The notes under the pieces: model-generated
Told to the model about the DNA's origin: nothing
Database searches by the model: none
The model's input: the letters and a program-made list of their open reading frames with translations, nothing else
Translations under genes and position numbers: made by a program
Shown: in pieces, positions 39,901 to 53,722 of the stretch
How the letters are laid out: each line of letters starts with the position of its first letter
Numbering within the stretch: the stretch's first letter is position 1
DNA from: Certhia americana
Lineage: Eukaryota; Chordata; Aves; Passeriformes; Certhiidae
Direction: 5' to 3'
Length of the DNA: 64,000 bases
NCBI GenBank assembly: GCA_018697195.1
Contig: CM031859.1
Span: forward strand, 51,646,261 to 51,710,260

Positions 39901-40595
39901 ATTTACATACGTAAAAAATCTTCCTATTTTAAATTCTTACACAGGAAAATTAAGTAACCCTGGTGATTGATCAGTTTCAAATGATCACATATAATGCTTT
40001 AACAATTGATCTTCTCCCTTACTATCTGCAGGTTGTGCTGAGAATGGTTACAGATTCCTATGAAATCCCATTCCACAAAACCACTTAGCTGACCGAGCTG
40101 ACTGTGTAGCCATTTGGGAGCTATTACAATCAGTGCACAAATGCTCAGACTTGGTCCCAGCAGCTGCAGCAATAAACCCATATTCCCTGCCGATAGACCT
40201 GCCATTACCCACGCTGTGATTGCTGGTGTACTGCATGGGGTAAGAGAGATCAAAAAGGTTGTTGCAGGGGCAGAGGGATCTGCCTGAGGAAGGACTAAAG
40301 AGTGGTTATCCTAATGGAAACTTGAAGTGCTCAAAGTGGCCCATTCTCCTGTTTAGCAATATAACAGGAGTTACTTCAGACTCTCTTTGAAGCACTAGTC
40401 TTGCAACAGAAAATGTAACGTAAATCATAATGCAATCACAGAACAATGTGTTCACCCCAGCTGCCAAGTACAGAAGGGAGGAAAATACTCAGGAAAGATC
40501 TGACAGAGACAGAGAGCTCAGGGAAGGAAGGAGAGAAAGGGAGCGAGGGCCTGGCCTGAGAAGACCTTTTGTAGCCCTAGTTCCTGCAAACTTAC

Positions 40596-40630
40596 CAGGC
40601 ACCGAGTGTCTTGAGGATCTCAATCTTCTT
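40596..40630 (-). other. Candidate 35-bp spliced exon (unassigned)
   Basis: On the minus strand a long pyrimidine tract ending CTTTCTTCAG is followed by 35 bases and then a full-consensus donor GTAAGTTTG. The 35 bases would read KKIEILKTLGA in one frame. This resembles no THEMIS or PTPRK sequence known to me. It could be a 5'UTR exon of THEMIS, part of a non-coding transcript, or a chance pair of good splice sites. Confidence 0.2.
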
Positions 40631-41223
40631 CTGAAGAAAGGAAGAAGAGGAACCCACAGAACCCTACTACAGGACATCAGTGTTTCTAGGTACTTGCAAG
40701 TATTTTTGGGTATGCTGGCTGTGAGGACAAGGAGCCAAGTAGAATATATCAGTCTTGCTTGTTGTATGAACAAGAGACTCATGCACAGCTGTTGGTGCTG
40801 CAGCTGCTGTGCTGGTGGAACACATATGAGAACAACTAAGAAGCCACCAGGAGCAGAGGACAAGAGGTGGTGCTGCTGAAGACCAAAAAAAGCATTGGAG
40901 CAGCACAAGGGCTGTTACTTTTTCATGATAATATTCTCAGGTCTCTAGGGTCCATACCACCCCCTCCCAAGGTGAGTTAACAGCCAATAGCCTTTTTCTT
41001 TCACACGTGAAGAACTGCTGCAGAATGGTCTGTGGGCTAACTCACTGGTGTTTTTCTCCTCATGTGGAAGGGTTTAGACAGTAAAGAGAACCACAAACTG
41101 AAATACTGTGGCTACAAAAATGTACTGGTATAAGTTTTATCATCCATGAGCAGCAGAATGCAGACTGTAGGAGCTCAGAAACCTGCAGAGAGCTGGGCCA
41201 CCATCATTTTATCGTAACATTTT

Positions 41224-41335
41224 GTATATATATATACATGTATATACACAAACACACATCTCAGTATTTTGTGTACACATATATACTTATATGTGTAAAT
41301 GTATATGTATGAATACCTACATGTACAAATGCATA
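41224..41335. repeat. TATA/TGTA-rich simple repeat
   Basis: About 110 bases consist of imperfect TA, TATG and CACA units, including TGTATATATATATACATG, which is close to self-complementary. Tyr/Ile/Thr-rich ORFs over it are artefacts. Confidence 0.7.
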
Positions 41336-44300
41336 CAACTTGTTTTCACATCACTTCTGCTTTCTAGCTGTGTGAAAAGAGATGAATACAGTGGCTACTC
41401 CAGCTTATGGAAGTGACCTTCCCTTTTTAAATTTTGATTCTACTCTTCATCACTTAGGCTTAATTTTCTTATCAAGAACTTCTTTGTCTCAGCTGCTGGA
41501 CTAGTTTAAAAGATAAAACTTGAACAGGCTACATAGCAAAATTCAGAAGAAGAGTATTTTTAAAAGTTTCTGGTAATTTTTGTTAAGTATATTTCCCAGA
41601 ACACTTTTTCTATATATCAGTATTATTCATAGCAGCCAGGATGAGCAATCAGGACCAAATGGACAGTACATTACCATCACAGATTCAGTATGCCCATTCC
41701 CATTTCCTTTCTGCCCAAAGAGGATGTTGTCATGGAGGGAAAAATCACTTATTCTGGTCACAGCTGTTGATTGCCAATCAGACTTTCCATGGCCAGCTCC
41801 TCTCTCCTTCTACTGTGGAGCAGCATGGAGATAGTTAGATTGATGTAAAGATAGATGTGGATCCTGAAGTGGTTGCTTGGCTTAAGCTGAAACAGACTTC
41901 AGGTCATTTCATGAAACCCTCTCTGTTTTATTAGTTGAACCCAAATTGTTCCCTTTCAGTGGAATGGAGGTAACTTTCTTTTTCTAGACTGATATATGGG
42001 CTTGACATGATATCTTCTCTATCACTGAACAAAGTCCATACCCAAATCAAGAGCAGATTTTTCCCTCTAATGCAAGCTTTTTAACCACCTTTCAAGTGTG
42101 TTTTGTGCACAAGCAGAGCACAGAAAACATCATAAAAGTAGATCTTCAGCAGGAAAACTCAGTAAAATATTACCCCTGTGTAATATGTCCAGCTCATACC
42201 AATCCCTTTATATTGCTGCACACTTGAAGTGCCCCCAAATACAGGACAGAATTTCAGGAAAATTTTATGGTCCTTCATAGCCACTTTCCAGATTCCCTGC
42301 TTCTTTATTTCTGAGACAGAAGGCACTTTTCCAGGCCCAGAAGTCCAAGATGAGTTAAATCAATTAACCTCTGTGAGGTGGTTTGCAGTTACTGGATTGA
42401 TGGCTCTGTGTAAGTGTAAAGCAAATTCATGTCCTATTCCAGTACTCTTTACGGGACATGATGAGGACTAACTAGAGTTTCTTTTTCACTGCCAGTGAGA
42501 AGACCGAATGCACACTGCACCAAAGACTTTTACAAAGCTATTGATAAACATTCATTCTTCAGCTGGTGGGAAACTGCTAGGACAAAACTCCATGAGAATC
42601 TTGCCTAAGCCTCCCCCACATTCCACGTTCCACCTTCCAGTCTGAAGGGGGACCTGATGTCAAATAGAGGTTTGCAAAGCCCTGCCAGAAAACACTTGAT
42701 GCTCACCTTGACAATAGATGCCTGACTGGATTTGGAGGACCCTGGGAAGGGCTCTGAGGTCCAGAGAATGAATGAACTTCTCCAGGGTAGAGGCCATGGT
42801 CCGCAGCACTGTAACATGTGGGTTTGGCACATAAAGACCCGTGAAAAGCTCTCAAGGCAGCAACACTCTCAGCCAGGTGCATGCTGTGCTTGGGAGCCCC
42901 ACAGCAGAGGGGAGGAGTGGCATGGGGAGGTACTTCTGCTTCCTTCCTTCTGTGGCTGCTTCCTCCCACGTGTGCAGCTGGAGTGGGGTGAGGCAGCTTG
43001 TGGCCCCATCAGCTGGTTCTGGCACCCACACCCACCAAGGGTCTGTGCGAGGCTGGGAGATGTGCTGTGGGTACTGGGCTCCAAAGGGGAAAGGGAGATC
43101 TGCCACAAAACTCCATTTCATCAGTGACAGTTATTGACCCTGTGAAGAGAAGATATTGAATATCAGACTTGCCTAGAATGGGAAAAGTCCACCATATCTG
43201 GGTGGAGTGTTGTTGGTTTGTTTTGGGTTTTTTTTTGTCTTGGAGCACAGCAAAATAGTTTGGTGTTTGTTCACTTCAAAACCATAAATAGCCTTTGAAG
43301 AAAAGAAATTAAGCACTTTGCTGCCTTAAATATTTTATCTGGATTTAAGATATACAAATGATTTCATCCTCTAGAGGGACATTTAAACACAATATTGTTA
43401 TGCAAAATAGTCAACATTTTCTTATGTCACCAATGATTTGTGGGAATTTGATTTTGAGGTGCTTCAGCTGGGAAGGAATTTTAAGAGACAGTACCAGGTG
43501 AAAATCAGACTGCACTGGTGACAAACCCCAAGCACCAATCCCAGCTCTGCCATTCTGAGCTTGTTCAAGCACTGTTGTTTCAGCAGTACTCTTCTGAAGA
43601 ACAAGGCCATAGCAAATAAGCAGCAGACATCATGAGGAAAACTGAAGTGACTGTGATTTCATGTTTGTTTACACTTCTCTCCTGTCTCCCTGAGGGGTCA
43701 GGGAAAGTAGAAAGCATGACATTGTGACAAAACAGTGAGCAAGATAATCAACCATTTATTTTCAAAAAGGTTGCTAGCTTCATTTTCTCTATATGTAATA
43801 TTTTGCAGGAGACCATACTACTCACATATTAAAAACTTTACAATTGAAACTCTCAAATTCTTAGAGTGGGTGCACAACCTTTGAGGTGCCAAGCTACCTA
43901 TAGAGTCTGAAACGTTTGTTAACTTGGTCTTAAAAAATATTTCTCCAGAGAATGTGATATGTGATATGCGAATATGTGTTATAAGTGGGGAGTCTCCAGG
44001 TGCAGAACTCATTATTGCCAGTCAGTAATGCTGCAGGTGCTACAGGAAGAGGACTAACTGAACTTTGGATCTAGAAGTCACAGTTATTAGTAAAAGCCAA
44101 ACTAGAGAACATGCACAGCCAACAATTCAACTATTTTAGTGCAATACATTACTTATTCTCCCCTCCCAAGTAAACATATTTGAAATTATGCAAATTTAAT
44201 TGATTTGAGAGAGAGCTGGGAAAATCACATCTATTCAGTGGTAATCAAAAGACCAATATGGTAAAAAGCTGGTTCTTATAAGCACAATGAAGTGAAAAGT

Positions 44301-45617
44301 GTGAGTGGTTTCAGTTATTTCAGTGGGACATCTTTGTATTTTTTAAGACTTTGTGTGCAACTCTAGCAATTCAAAGCTAATTTTCTTGGTACCTGCTCCC
44401 AAGGCTGTCAGGTATTGTGCCAATGTCAGTATCTGGGCTTTACCTGTACACATTGTTTTTATCAAAGGATAAAGATCCCCTAAGGCCATTTCTGTAGTTC
44501 CTCAATTCACTTGTATTTGGCTCTTTACTGTGGTAAAACTGCCAGGAGCAACACCACAAAAGAATATTTAACATGAATGGCAAACACATACACAAATTAA
44601 TAAATGTTTTTGAAATTGTTTGAATCCAACAAAGCAAATGCACAAACAGACATGGATTTCACCCAAGAAAAATACAGAAAAAACCTGTTTACTGAATCCA
44701 GCAAGCAGCCCAACAGCATGGAGGCGGTAGCTGCAATTCTGTGCTCCCATGCATTTCAGCAGCATGCATTTCCAATAGGCACAGACACACGGATATACAC
44801 AGTACCCATATACATAAATACACAGCCAGACACACAAATCAAACTATACAGAAACTCCAGCAAGCCCCAATGGCCTCATCCTGTTCTCCTTTCTGGTTGA
44901 TTGTTGTATTAGTGGGAAATACACGCATATGTGTTTTTGCAGTGGGGATCCCTCCAGCAGCTGAACTTAGGTACAGTCCACCCCGTGGCCTCTGATCCTG
45001 CTGCCACTGGAGTGTGCAAGCCGCTCCAGAGGACCAGAGCCTTTCCAATGTGCCTGGGAATACCCTGGAAGTACCTCTGGAGTTCCCCTATCCACTGTTC
45101 CTCTGTGCTTCTGTGTGTGTGTATATGCAGAAACCAGAAACCTTTTAATAAATAAATAATTCTGATAAAGAAAGGAGAGAGGTCATCTATTCCTGTGGGT
45201 GGTTAGCTGTAGTGCCACCCTTCATTTATAGGAATCTACTGTCTCATTACCTAAGTCAGGTGAACAGTATTGTATTTAACTGTTCCAGAGATGAACTGAG
45301 CATTAAAAGAAGCTGCAGAGACTTTCAGGAACTGTGGACATCCTCTTTTAATCCACACTGGTTCTGGTAATATCAATCTGGTTTCATACAACCCACTCAA
45401 GAAGCACAACACTGAACTGACAGCTGTGCACTTCCAGTGCCCTTATGATGTAAAATGATGGTCTCAGTTTGAACAAACTGTCCCCAAGTAAGAAAAAAAT
45501 CTTATCCCTGCAATGTCACACATGGATTATTTACTGAGAGACAGAGGCTGAATTGGCTGAAACATGAATAGTTGCAACACAAGTTACAACATGATGGGTG
45601 TATCTTTGTGTAAAAGC

Positions 45618-45686
45618 TTTTTATTTTATTTATATTTTATTATTTTTATATAATATATATATATATATAATATTTATATTTTATTT
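45618..45686. repeat. AT-rich / (AT)n low-complexity tract
   Basis: This is nearly pure A/T sequence with a central alternating AT run of about 20 bases at 45652-45672. Confidence 0.8.
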
Positions 45687-45908
45687 GTACCTCAGTGTGT
45701 ATAGGTGGATAGGATTTATTGCCCAATAAAGCCAAAGATGATCAGCTCATAAGAACTGAAATAGTTCTATCCAAAGAAACATAACTTTTTTAGCCCAACA
45801 TTTATGTTACTAATCCTCCAGCACCTGCAACAATTACTTCTAACCTGACTTGAAAATATAAAGCACTTGTTGCTCAGAATTCTTCACTCACCCCAGAAAG
45901 TTGTTTTG

Positions 45909-45914
45909 GAATTT

Positions 45915-45955
<41 letters not shown>

Positions 45956-45963
45956 TTTTTTTT
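45909..45963. repeat. T/G-rich homopolymer tract
   Basis: T8, then (GTTT)-like units, then a GG followed by a T run of about 23. It is one of several T/G-rich tracts in this orientation between 43 and 50 kb (others near 43206-43240, 47812-47880 and 49808-49900). Confidence 0.8.
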
Positions 45964-48735
45964 AACATTCTTTCTTCCATGGACAGCTGCTGCTCACACT
46001 CCCCCTAGGACAAGTCAATTCAGGTAGAGAACTTTTCAAACCTACAGACAGAGGCAGATCTTGTTGGAAATTAAAATTAAGAGTCATGTTAAAAAGCAAG
46101 GATCATTACCCACAGAATTTTATAGTACTTCACCATTAGTTGAAGTCTACATATAGAGATAAAATCTGCCTTTCTAAAAACATAATCTTGCTTTGCTCCA
46201 AGTTTTTGCACTTGGTATAAAGATGATTGTTGAAAATCCTAACACCTTCACAAAGCAGGTGGTCACCCTTGTGAATTGTGGTGGCTCCTGGCTCTAAAAT
46301 CTTTTTGCATTTTACTGCCCTGTGATTTTATTTTGAGCTTTCCTTTAAATTTAATTTTCCTTAAATTTCCAAAGAATTTTGGGTTCTTTGGCATTTCCTT
46401 ACAGTTTGACAGAGAGATCTTAGACATTCTCTTCATATGAAATTTAAATGGCTTAACAGGTTTGAACAAAAGGCTGTTAGTAAAAGCTCTTGAGCCCACA
46501 GGGTTATTTGCCAATGTTTGACTCCAGTGAACAGTCTATTGAAGAACCAGGATCCCCCAGTGGTTTTAAAAGAATTGAAGCACATGTACACACATTACAT
46601 TGTGAAAAATAGTAAGTTTTTGGCTGACTTTTTATGGACTGAACAATAATATCCTGTGGGTATTTTCAACATTTTATTGAGCAATTCTGTACCTGCCAGA
46701 GTCAGAAAGATCTTTTTATTGATTTTAATAGAAGTTGGAGGAGATTCTTGATAAGAAAGAGTTATGACTTTCAGCTGGTTGTGGTTTTGCATAGAAACAC
46801 TTTGCTTACAACAGCATTTAAATTTCAAGTCTTGCAAAGAATGTTGACATGAAGTTTTCCAAAGTTTCTTCCACAAAGAGTAATAGCTCTGTATACACCA
46901 GTAAATCATAGAAAATATATCTCCAGAAATCTCTCCTCAGCTGTTCGCATGATAAGAATCATGGTCTTAATGAATGCATTTGAAGTGTTAGCACCACGTA
47001 TGTACTGAGCACTCAACCCCCTGAAAGGTTTGAGTGCAACGAAGGCAGGCAATTCTGCCAATACTTTGTTCAACCACAGAGAAAAAAGACACTATTTGAA
47101 ATTTCTAAGCTCTGTGCTAGTATAGACTCAAAGCTAAAAATAGCCTTGAGAGTACAGAGTCTCAAGCTAAAAATTCTCCCATCTATTGACAGGTACTAAT
47201 GCTACCTGTCTTTATAAATGTATGAAGATGATTGATACTGAAGTGTTTATAAAGCATTTTGAAGATAAAGCAGAATGCAAATGTTTCATACAGTAGGAGT
47301 TCCAATACAAAGAGGCGCCTGCCAAAATGACTGTTTATGCAAAATGAGCCATCCAGGTGATCCTCATTCAGTGTTACCACTTTTCATTTGACAGCACAGA
47401 AATGAACTCGCTCTTCCAGTTGAAATATTTCTCAATCTGTGCATGGCATCACACTACAAAATCTATTCAGGCAGCCTCAGTGTTCCAATGGCTAAGCAGA
47501 TGTTAAACATATTTGGTTTCTATCTTCCATACTTAGTTTGGGGATACCATTTTGCTTGAGTAGACTCGGAGCAGAGAACTTACAACATAACCAGGGCTAC
47601 ATGGAAAATCTATGGCAAAGCCATGGTCTTGAGTCCTGATCCCTAATGCTCAGCCTAAATCTTCTCACTACAATAAGAATCTTTATTCTTTCTAAAAGAT
47701 AAAGGATTTTATTCTCTGGGGAAAAAAAAAAGTTGAACCCAGACTCCCAAATCAATACTCAAATTGTGCAAATTTCATTATCGATCTGGTTTCTATGGAT
47801 TGTTGGCTTGTTTGGGTTTTTTTGGGTTTGTTTTTTGTTTTCTTTTGGTTTTGGGTTTGTTTCTTTCTTTCTTTCTTTTCTGGTTGGGGAAGAAAAATTA
47901 TGGGAGGGACTTAAATAAAAAGATAACCTACAGCTTTAGGAAGAAGTTTGGATCCATTAAAGATGGAGTAAAGATTTTGGCAGTAAAAATGACTTGAGAT
48001 ATCAGAAATTACAGAAAGTGTTTTGAAATATGTTTGGCATATCTTCAATGCATTTTTGACAGCTGGAAACATGCTGGAGAAATTTTTGAATTAATTTGAA
48101 ATATCACTTTCTCCCTTTGTGATTTCTTGAGTGGAGTGGGCTGTAATTTATTTTTAAAGAGGCAATGTATGTTTCTAGATGCTGTTAAAGGAATCCAAAA
48201 CAATCTTTTTGCACCCTGTCACCGTTCAAAGAAAAGGACACTGTATTAATTTAAATATATTTGTGAAAGATTTATTTCCCCAATGGAATTTACATAGCTA
48301 CTTTCACTAATTATTCCTGAAGTTTCACCTATCAGCTGTCAATTTTCTAAAGAAGGGAAGCAAAACAGTTTGACTTTTCCTGACAGCAAAGAGCTTTAAC
48401 AGAACTATAATGAACAGTGGCATCTCATACTCCTTACCTCCCCAATGTCTATACTACCAAGAGAAAGAGCACTAATAACTCCTCTTTATGGGAGCATTAA
48501 AAACCACAGTTTAGCCTAAACAGCCGGTAAAAGAAATCAACAAAACATTTTGTTTAATAAGGGTTACCTTGAATGTTTTTTCATCCTTATTATTTATCTT
48601 AAATGGCAGACTTGTCTAACTTTCAGGATAATATATAATATATATATATAATGAATATATTTGCTTATTTTTACTGAAACTGAAATGCTAGCTGTCATTT
48701 TAAAATGCATACAAATCCAAGCTTGCTCTTGTTCT

Positions 48736-49383
48736 TTTTCCTTTCCTTTCCTTTCCTTTCCTTTCCTTTCCTTTCCTTTCCTTTCCTTTCCTTTCCTTTC
48801 CTTTCCTTTCCTTTCCTTTCCTTTCCTTCCTTTCTTTCCTTTCTTTCCTTTACTTCCTTTCCTTTCCTTTCCTTTTCATTTACTTTACTTTCCTTTCCTT
48901 TTCCTTTCCTTTCCTTTCCTTTCCTTTCTCGCAACTCTCCTCGCATTTTTCACTTTCATTTCATTTCCTTTCCTTTCTTTACCTTTCCTTTCCGTTTCCT
49001 TCCTTTCTTCCTTCACTTTCCTTTCCTTTCCTTTAATTTCATTACTTTTCCTTTCCTTTCCTTCCTTTACTTTCCTTTCCTTCCTTTCTTTCCTTTAATT
49101 TCCTTTCATTTCTTTCCTTTCCGTTCCTTTCACTTGAACGTTCCTTTCCTTCCTTTCCTTTCCTTCCTTTCCTTCCTTTCCTTTCCCTTTCCTGTCTTTC
49201 CTTTACTTTACTTTCATTTCCCTTCCTTTCATGTCCTCCTTTCCTTTCCTTCTCCTTCCTTGTTCCTTTCCTTTCATTTCCTTCAACACCGTCATTTTGG
49301 GCACCTTTACTTTTCGACAATTTTTCCTTTTTTTTCCTTTCTGTATTTTTTTCCTTTTCTTCTTTTTTCTTCTTTTATTTTCA
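48736..49383. repeat. (TTTCC)n pentanucleotide array, long polypyrimidine tract
   Basis: The first 90 or so bases (48736-48828) are a perfect CTTTC/TTTCC repeat of about 18 units. It then decays into TTTCC, TTTCCTTCC, TTTAC and TTTCATTTCC variants to about 49285. After a short ordinary segment (49286-49319) a T-rich pyrimidine tail runs to about 49383. The plus-strand ORFs of 145 and 254 codons (Phe/Leu/Ser/Pro only) and the minus Lys/Glu/Arg ORFs across it are reading-frame artefacts of the 5-base unit. The decay from one end suggests an old array with a recently homogenised core. Confidence 0.95.
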
Positions 49384-52300
49384 TCATCAGTGTAGCCTTT
49401 CTAAAAAGTCCACAGAAAGATAGTCTGTCAAGCACACAATTTTATTCATCCAGTTTTAGAAACAGCTAAAGAACAAACTTAAATGTAATTACTGCCATTC
49501 TGTGTATGAAGTTGAATCTGAAAGCAAATTGTTTCTGCAGGAAAATTGTGTTTCATTAAAGAAAAAAGGCTTCATATAAAATGCAGTTAACACTTGCCAA
49601 CATATCAGTGAAATTGATTATAATTTCCTACCTTTTCTGAAGCATTCATATTACCCTGCTGCAATTTTTATTATCATTATAATTTACCATATGAAAACTC
49701 ATATGTATTTGCTGCCTCATTGTTCTGCATGTATGCTCTTGTTCCAAGTATCCCTAGCTCTTTCTTAAGGAGAAGCAATATAAAGGTACCAGTGATTGGT
49801 GGACTTCTTTCTTGGAGGGTTTTTTGTTTTCTTTTCTTTTTGAGTTGATTGTGTTTGTTTGTTTTGTTATTGTGGCGCTTTTATTTTGTTTTGTTTTTAA
49901 TTAAATACACAGGCAAACTGAACATAGATGAAGGAATCTGGAAAAGTCTAAGAAAGATGTGGGAAAACTAAGATCTGACATAAAGAGTCTAAAGGTTCTT
50001 TTTATTTGAAGAGGCAGACGGACTCTTGGGTTGGCACCTGCCAGCGTTTCAGCCTGTGGGAGAAGAGAGTGCCCAGGGAATTCTCAGTCTGCCCACATGA
50101 CTTATCCCTAAGGGTGGTGGAATAAAGGCTTTATTTGGTCCAGCTGAGATGAGGTTTGTCTGCATTTCATCACAAGCATAGATACAACAAGTTCTTTATT
50201 TCATGTTTATGTCATATGTTTTTTGTTTACTTAAGAGCCATAAAGATTTTTTTGTTTCAGTGAAGGGTCTCAGTGTAATTAAACAGAGATTAGTTTTTAA
50301 ATTAATGCAGAATCCAGTACATTTGGTCATAAAAAAAATCTGAGAGCACCACAAGCAATGTACATTTACTTCATAACAAGCAAACATAAACATCCCCTTC
50401 TTTTCCTCTTCCAGTCCTTCCAGTGTTTCTTCCTCTCCAAGAGCAGCATGCTGCTTTTTCTGCCCTTCCTGGTATTATTAACATAAATAGGGTTGTCACC
50501 ACACCCCTCTAATGCCCTCAGTGGTGCTACAGGTTCCATCCTCTACGTCGCCCAAGGGATGGCTGCTGGCCAACATCTTTTCCAGTCCTACAGAGTCATC
50601 ATTTTTGTGACAGCCTGTGATGAGCATGTCACACACACTGTGAGAAGCTAAGCCTTCATAAGAGACTCGTTTAAGAAAACTGCTGGAACACAAATGTGTT
50701 TCTTTATCAAACTAGTCAATAAGCCTCTCTTCCTGCCTGGGAAAGAGGAAAGGATAAGGGGGTTCTTCTCCAAAACAACCTATAAAAAGTCCATAAAAAG
50801 CCTTTTTTTCCATGAATAACTCATACGTAGCATTAATTTTACCTTTTTTTTTTTAATGTGTATTTTAGCCCTGTCCTATTAAAATACTCAGTTCAGAAGG
50901 TTCTACATGTGAAGGTTCACCAAGCTAAATAAATCTTATTTCTTCTCATGTAAAATTATAACTTACTGGGTAGTATACACTGCATCCATTTCTTCTTGTA
51001 GGCAGCTTTGCTTTGCAGTAGGAAACATATGTTGTGATGCAGCCAAGGCCCTTTCACCTTGCCCTTCACCACAAACTTCATGCAAATTATTTAAGATTTC
51101 AAATGGTCTGTAAGGAAACATCCTGGGGCTCTCACTTTGGAGTATAAGTCCTTCTGCCAGCCTTTCATCTTGATTTCAGTTTGTTGCATGTACATTTATT
51201 TGACATTCAAGAGCATTTGTGACCCTTGGGCATCTCCTTCAATGTGTTCCTAGCACATGGTCTCCTGGATGAAGCATACAGAACAGCAGTTGGACTCTTC
51301 TCCTCTCCTCCTTTTTCCCTTTGCCACACTGCTAGAAAACCCTGAGCCAGGGGATGATGAGAATCCGTGAAGCACTAAAGTATCCTGGACCTTTTGGTGC
51401 TGAGCATGATGTGAGATTTAACACACAGTCAGCATGAATAGATTTTGAAAAATTGAAGACTGCATCTCAATCCACATCTCTCTGAGAAAACTATCTGTAA
51501 GTGTCCTTGTAGAATTATGTCAACAATTAAATTCAGGCTTGCCAAGGCTAGAGGATGAAATCTACAAAGCCATTCCACCAAAGTCCGTTTTGCATGCAAT
51601 GTATTTTGTTAATTTCTTTTTCTGAATTCAGCTCTCTGCTCACCTACAAAATCCACCTATGCAATATGACGAGCTTGCCAAGGAAGATTTAACATATCAT
51701 ATGAAAGATGGTTCTTTAAAAAGGGGAAAAAAACATCCAGTCCAAAAACTTAAACTCCTCCTAGAAGAGAGAATAACATGAAATCAAAGTAAGCAGACTC
51801 ACAGCCAAAAAAAAGCAAACCCCACCAAACCAAACCAAAAACACAATGATGAAGTCCAAAAGCCAGCCCCAAGACTGAAAAAAAAAAATGCTAAAGAAAA
51901 TTTGCTAGTTTTGGGTTTAACACACAGCTGAGGATGCTTCCAAAAACTAGCAGCTAACTGGAGTCCCTTTCCCATCCAAGCCTGCCTCATGATAGGCACT
52001 TATCATGAGCTATTCCCTGGGGCTGTCTTCTCTCCTGGCTTGGACAGGAGCTAAAAGACCAATCAACTAAAAAAGATGCTTGTAACTTGGGGTGTATCAC
52101 CCTGTTTTGGGCAGTTACGATTTTCCCAGAACATTGATTTCTGAAAACTAAAATAAATTGGAATACATAAAATGCTATTTTCTGTGCCCAAACTGTGTGT
52201 TCTAACCTAGCCCAATGGCAAAGAGACAGGAGCATGTCTCCCAGCTTCCATGTGGATAACAGCAACAGTAATGTTATTGGAAGGCAGACGTGGGAAAGTT

Positions 52301-53675
52301 GTTATTTTTGCCATACCCCTTTGACTAGTTAAAGTTTCCTTTAAAAATCATTTCACAGTAGCAAATTTCAGGAACTGCCATGACAGGAAGTGATTTACAC
52401 ATACACTTGGGAGTACATGCATCCAGATATTCCCATTTCCTTTCCCTTAAGACCTAACCAACCTGCCCCCATACATTGCTGAGTGAATCTTTTTTAAATT
52501 AAACACACCTAAATTTATCACTTACCAAAGTTCTTCTTTTGTTTCATGTTGTTCTAAAGCCCACTGACCTTTAAAGACTTGGAGACACCTTTAAAAAATT
52601 GGAAGGGGGCAGGCTTTTCACCTCCTCCCCACCCCAGAAAAGCACTGGAAGGAACAAAAGATCAGTTGCAGTTATTTCACTTTGGAATAAAGTCATTGTC
52701 ATCCTGCTTAAAACACTCAGCAGATTTTGAATAACAACCAGCAAGAAGCTTGTTTTCAGAGGTGCCAGCTCACCTCAGATGAAGGTGGGAGATGTTGGTT
52801 CAGCTATTTAGCATAAATTTGGAACTACCTGTTGAAATTGTTTCTGCTGAAAAGTTGAAATGGGTTACAGAGATAATACCATGTTCCATCCATACTTGGT
52901 TTGCGTCAGCCTGTGCTGAGTATAAAAACATCAGTGGAAACAAGAATAAAAAGAAACCTAACCAAACCAACAAAACTGAGCAACATATACAAGGTCCTGT
53001 TGCTGGATCCCAGTCAATTTATAAGGACCACTGGAAGAAGAGGAAACAGTTAAGAGTATTAAATCTAATCTGAAAAGCACATAAGCTTAAAAAGAGATGA
53101 GTATTTGTCTTCCTTAAGCATTTGTGCACCTGTGGCAAGTTCAGAATAGGCACCTCCTGGCAAACTCAAAGTGATGAGCAAGATCAGGACGTCATGGTAC
53201 TGTGAGGAGTCTTTGCACGACCATGCAGGTGTGTTACTTAAAGTCTTAAAAGTGAAGGCATGGAAAATACAGACTTGTATGTACATATGAACAAAATAAT
53301 TGTCACATTCTAGTCTCTGTTTTTCCTAGGATTATCTGATAATTCAATTTTATTTTGCCATTCTGGACTGTAAACTCAGATCAACTTGCAGGGCATGTGC
53401 CCCTCCCCAGTCCAATTTTTATAATTTTTACCAAATGCCAAATCATGTAGGACTTTGAAGCTATTCATTTATCAAGTTGGCTTCTGTATTCAGAACACTC
53501 AGAATTCTTTTCACTCTCTGAAATTTTCCTTTACTGTGGCTCCTTGGAGGACACGGTAAAGCACTTGCCTCTCAAAGAGCTCTCCCAAAAAATGCTCTCC
53601 CCTCTCAACCCTGATCTCTGATGTTACTTGTCTCAGTAAAAATTTTCTTCTTCTAAGAAATGAAAATCTTATATA

Positions 53676-53680
<5 letters not shown>

Positions 53681-53720
<40 letters not shown>
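53681..53720. repeat. (AC)20 microsatellite
   Basis: Forty bases of uninterrupted CA dinucleotides are flanked by TATAATATA on the left and TAATTATGC on the right. The minus-strand Cys/Val repeat ORF over it is an artefact. Confidence 0.95.

Positions 53721-53722
<2 letters not shown>

Noticed and set aside
40430..40879. 149-codon plus-strand ORF and the overlapping minus ORFs
   Set aside because: The purine-rich stretch near 40500-40560 keeps several frames open. No family resemblance is seen.
48705..49469. 254-codon plus-strand ORF and overlapping 145-codon ORF
   Set aside because: They run through the TTTCC array. A 5-base unit without stops keeps frames open. Composition is almost only Phe, Leu, Ser and Pro.
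50000..50165. Possible second LTR, suggested by GGTGGAATAAAGGCTTTATT
   Set aside because: No TATA box, no clear TG...CA ends and no flanking duplication could be found.
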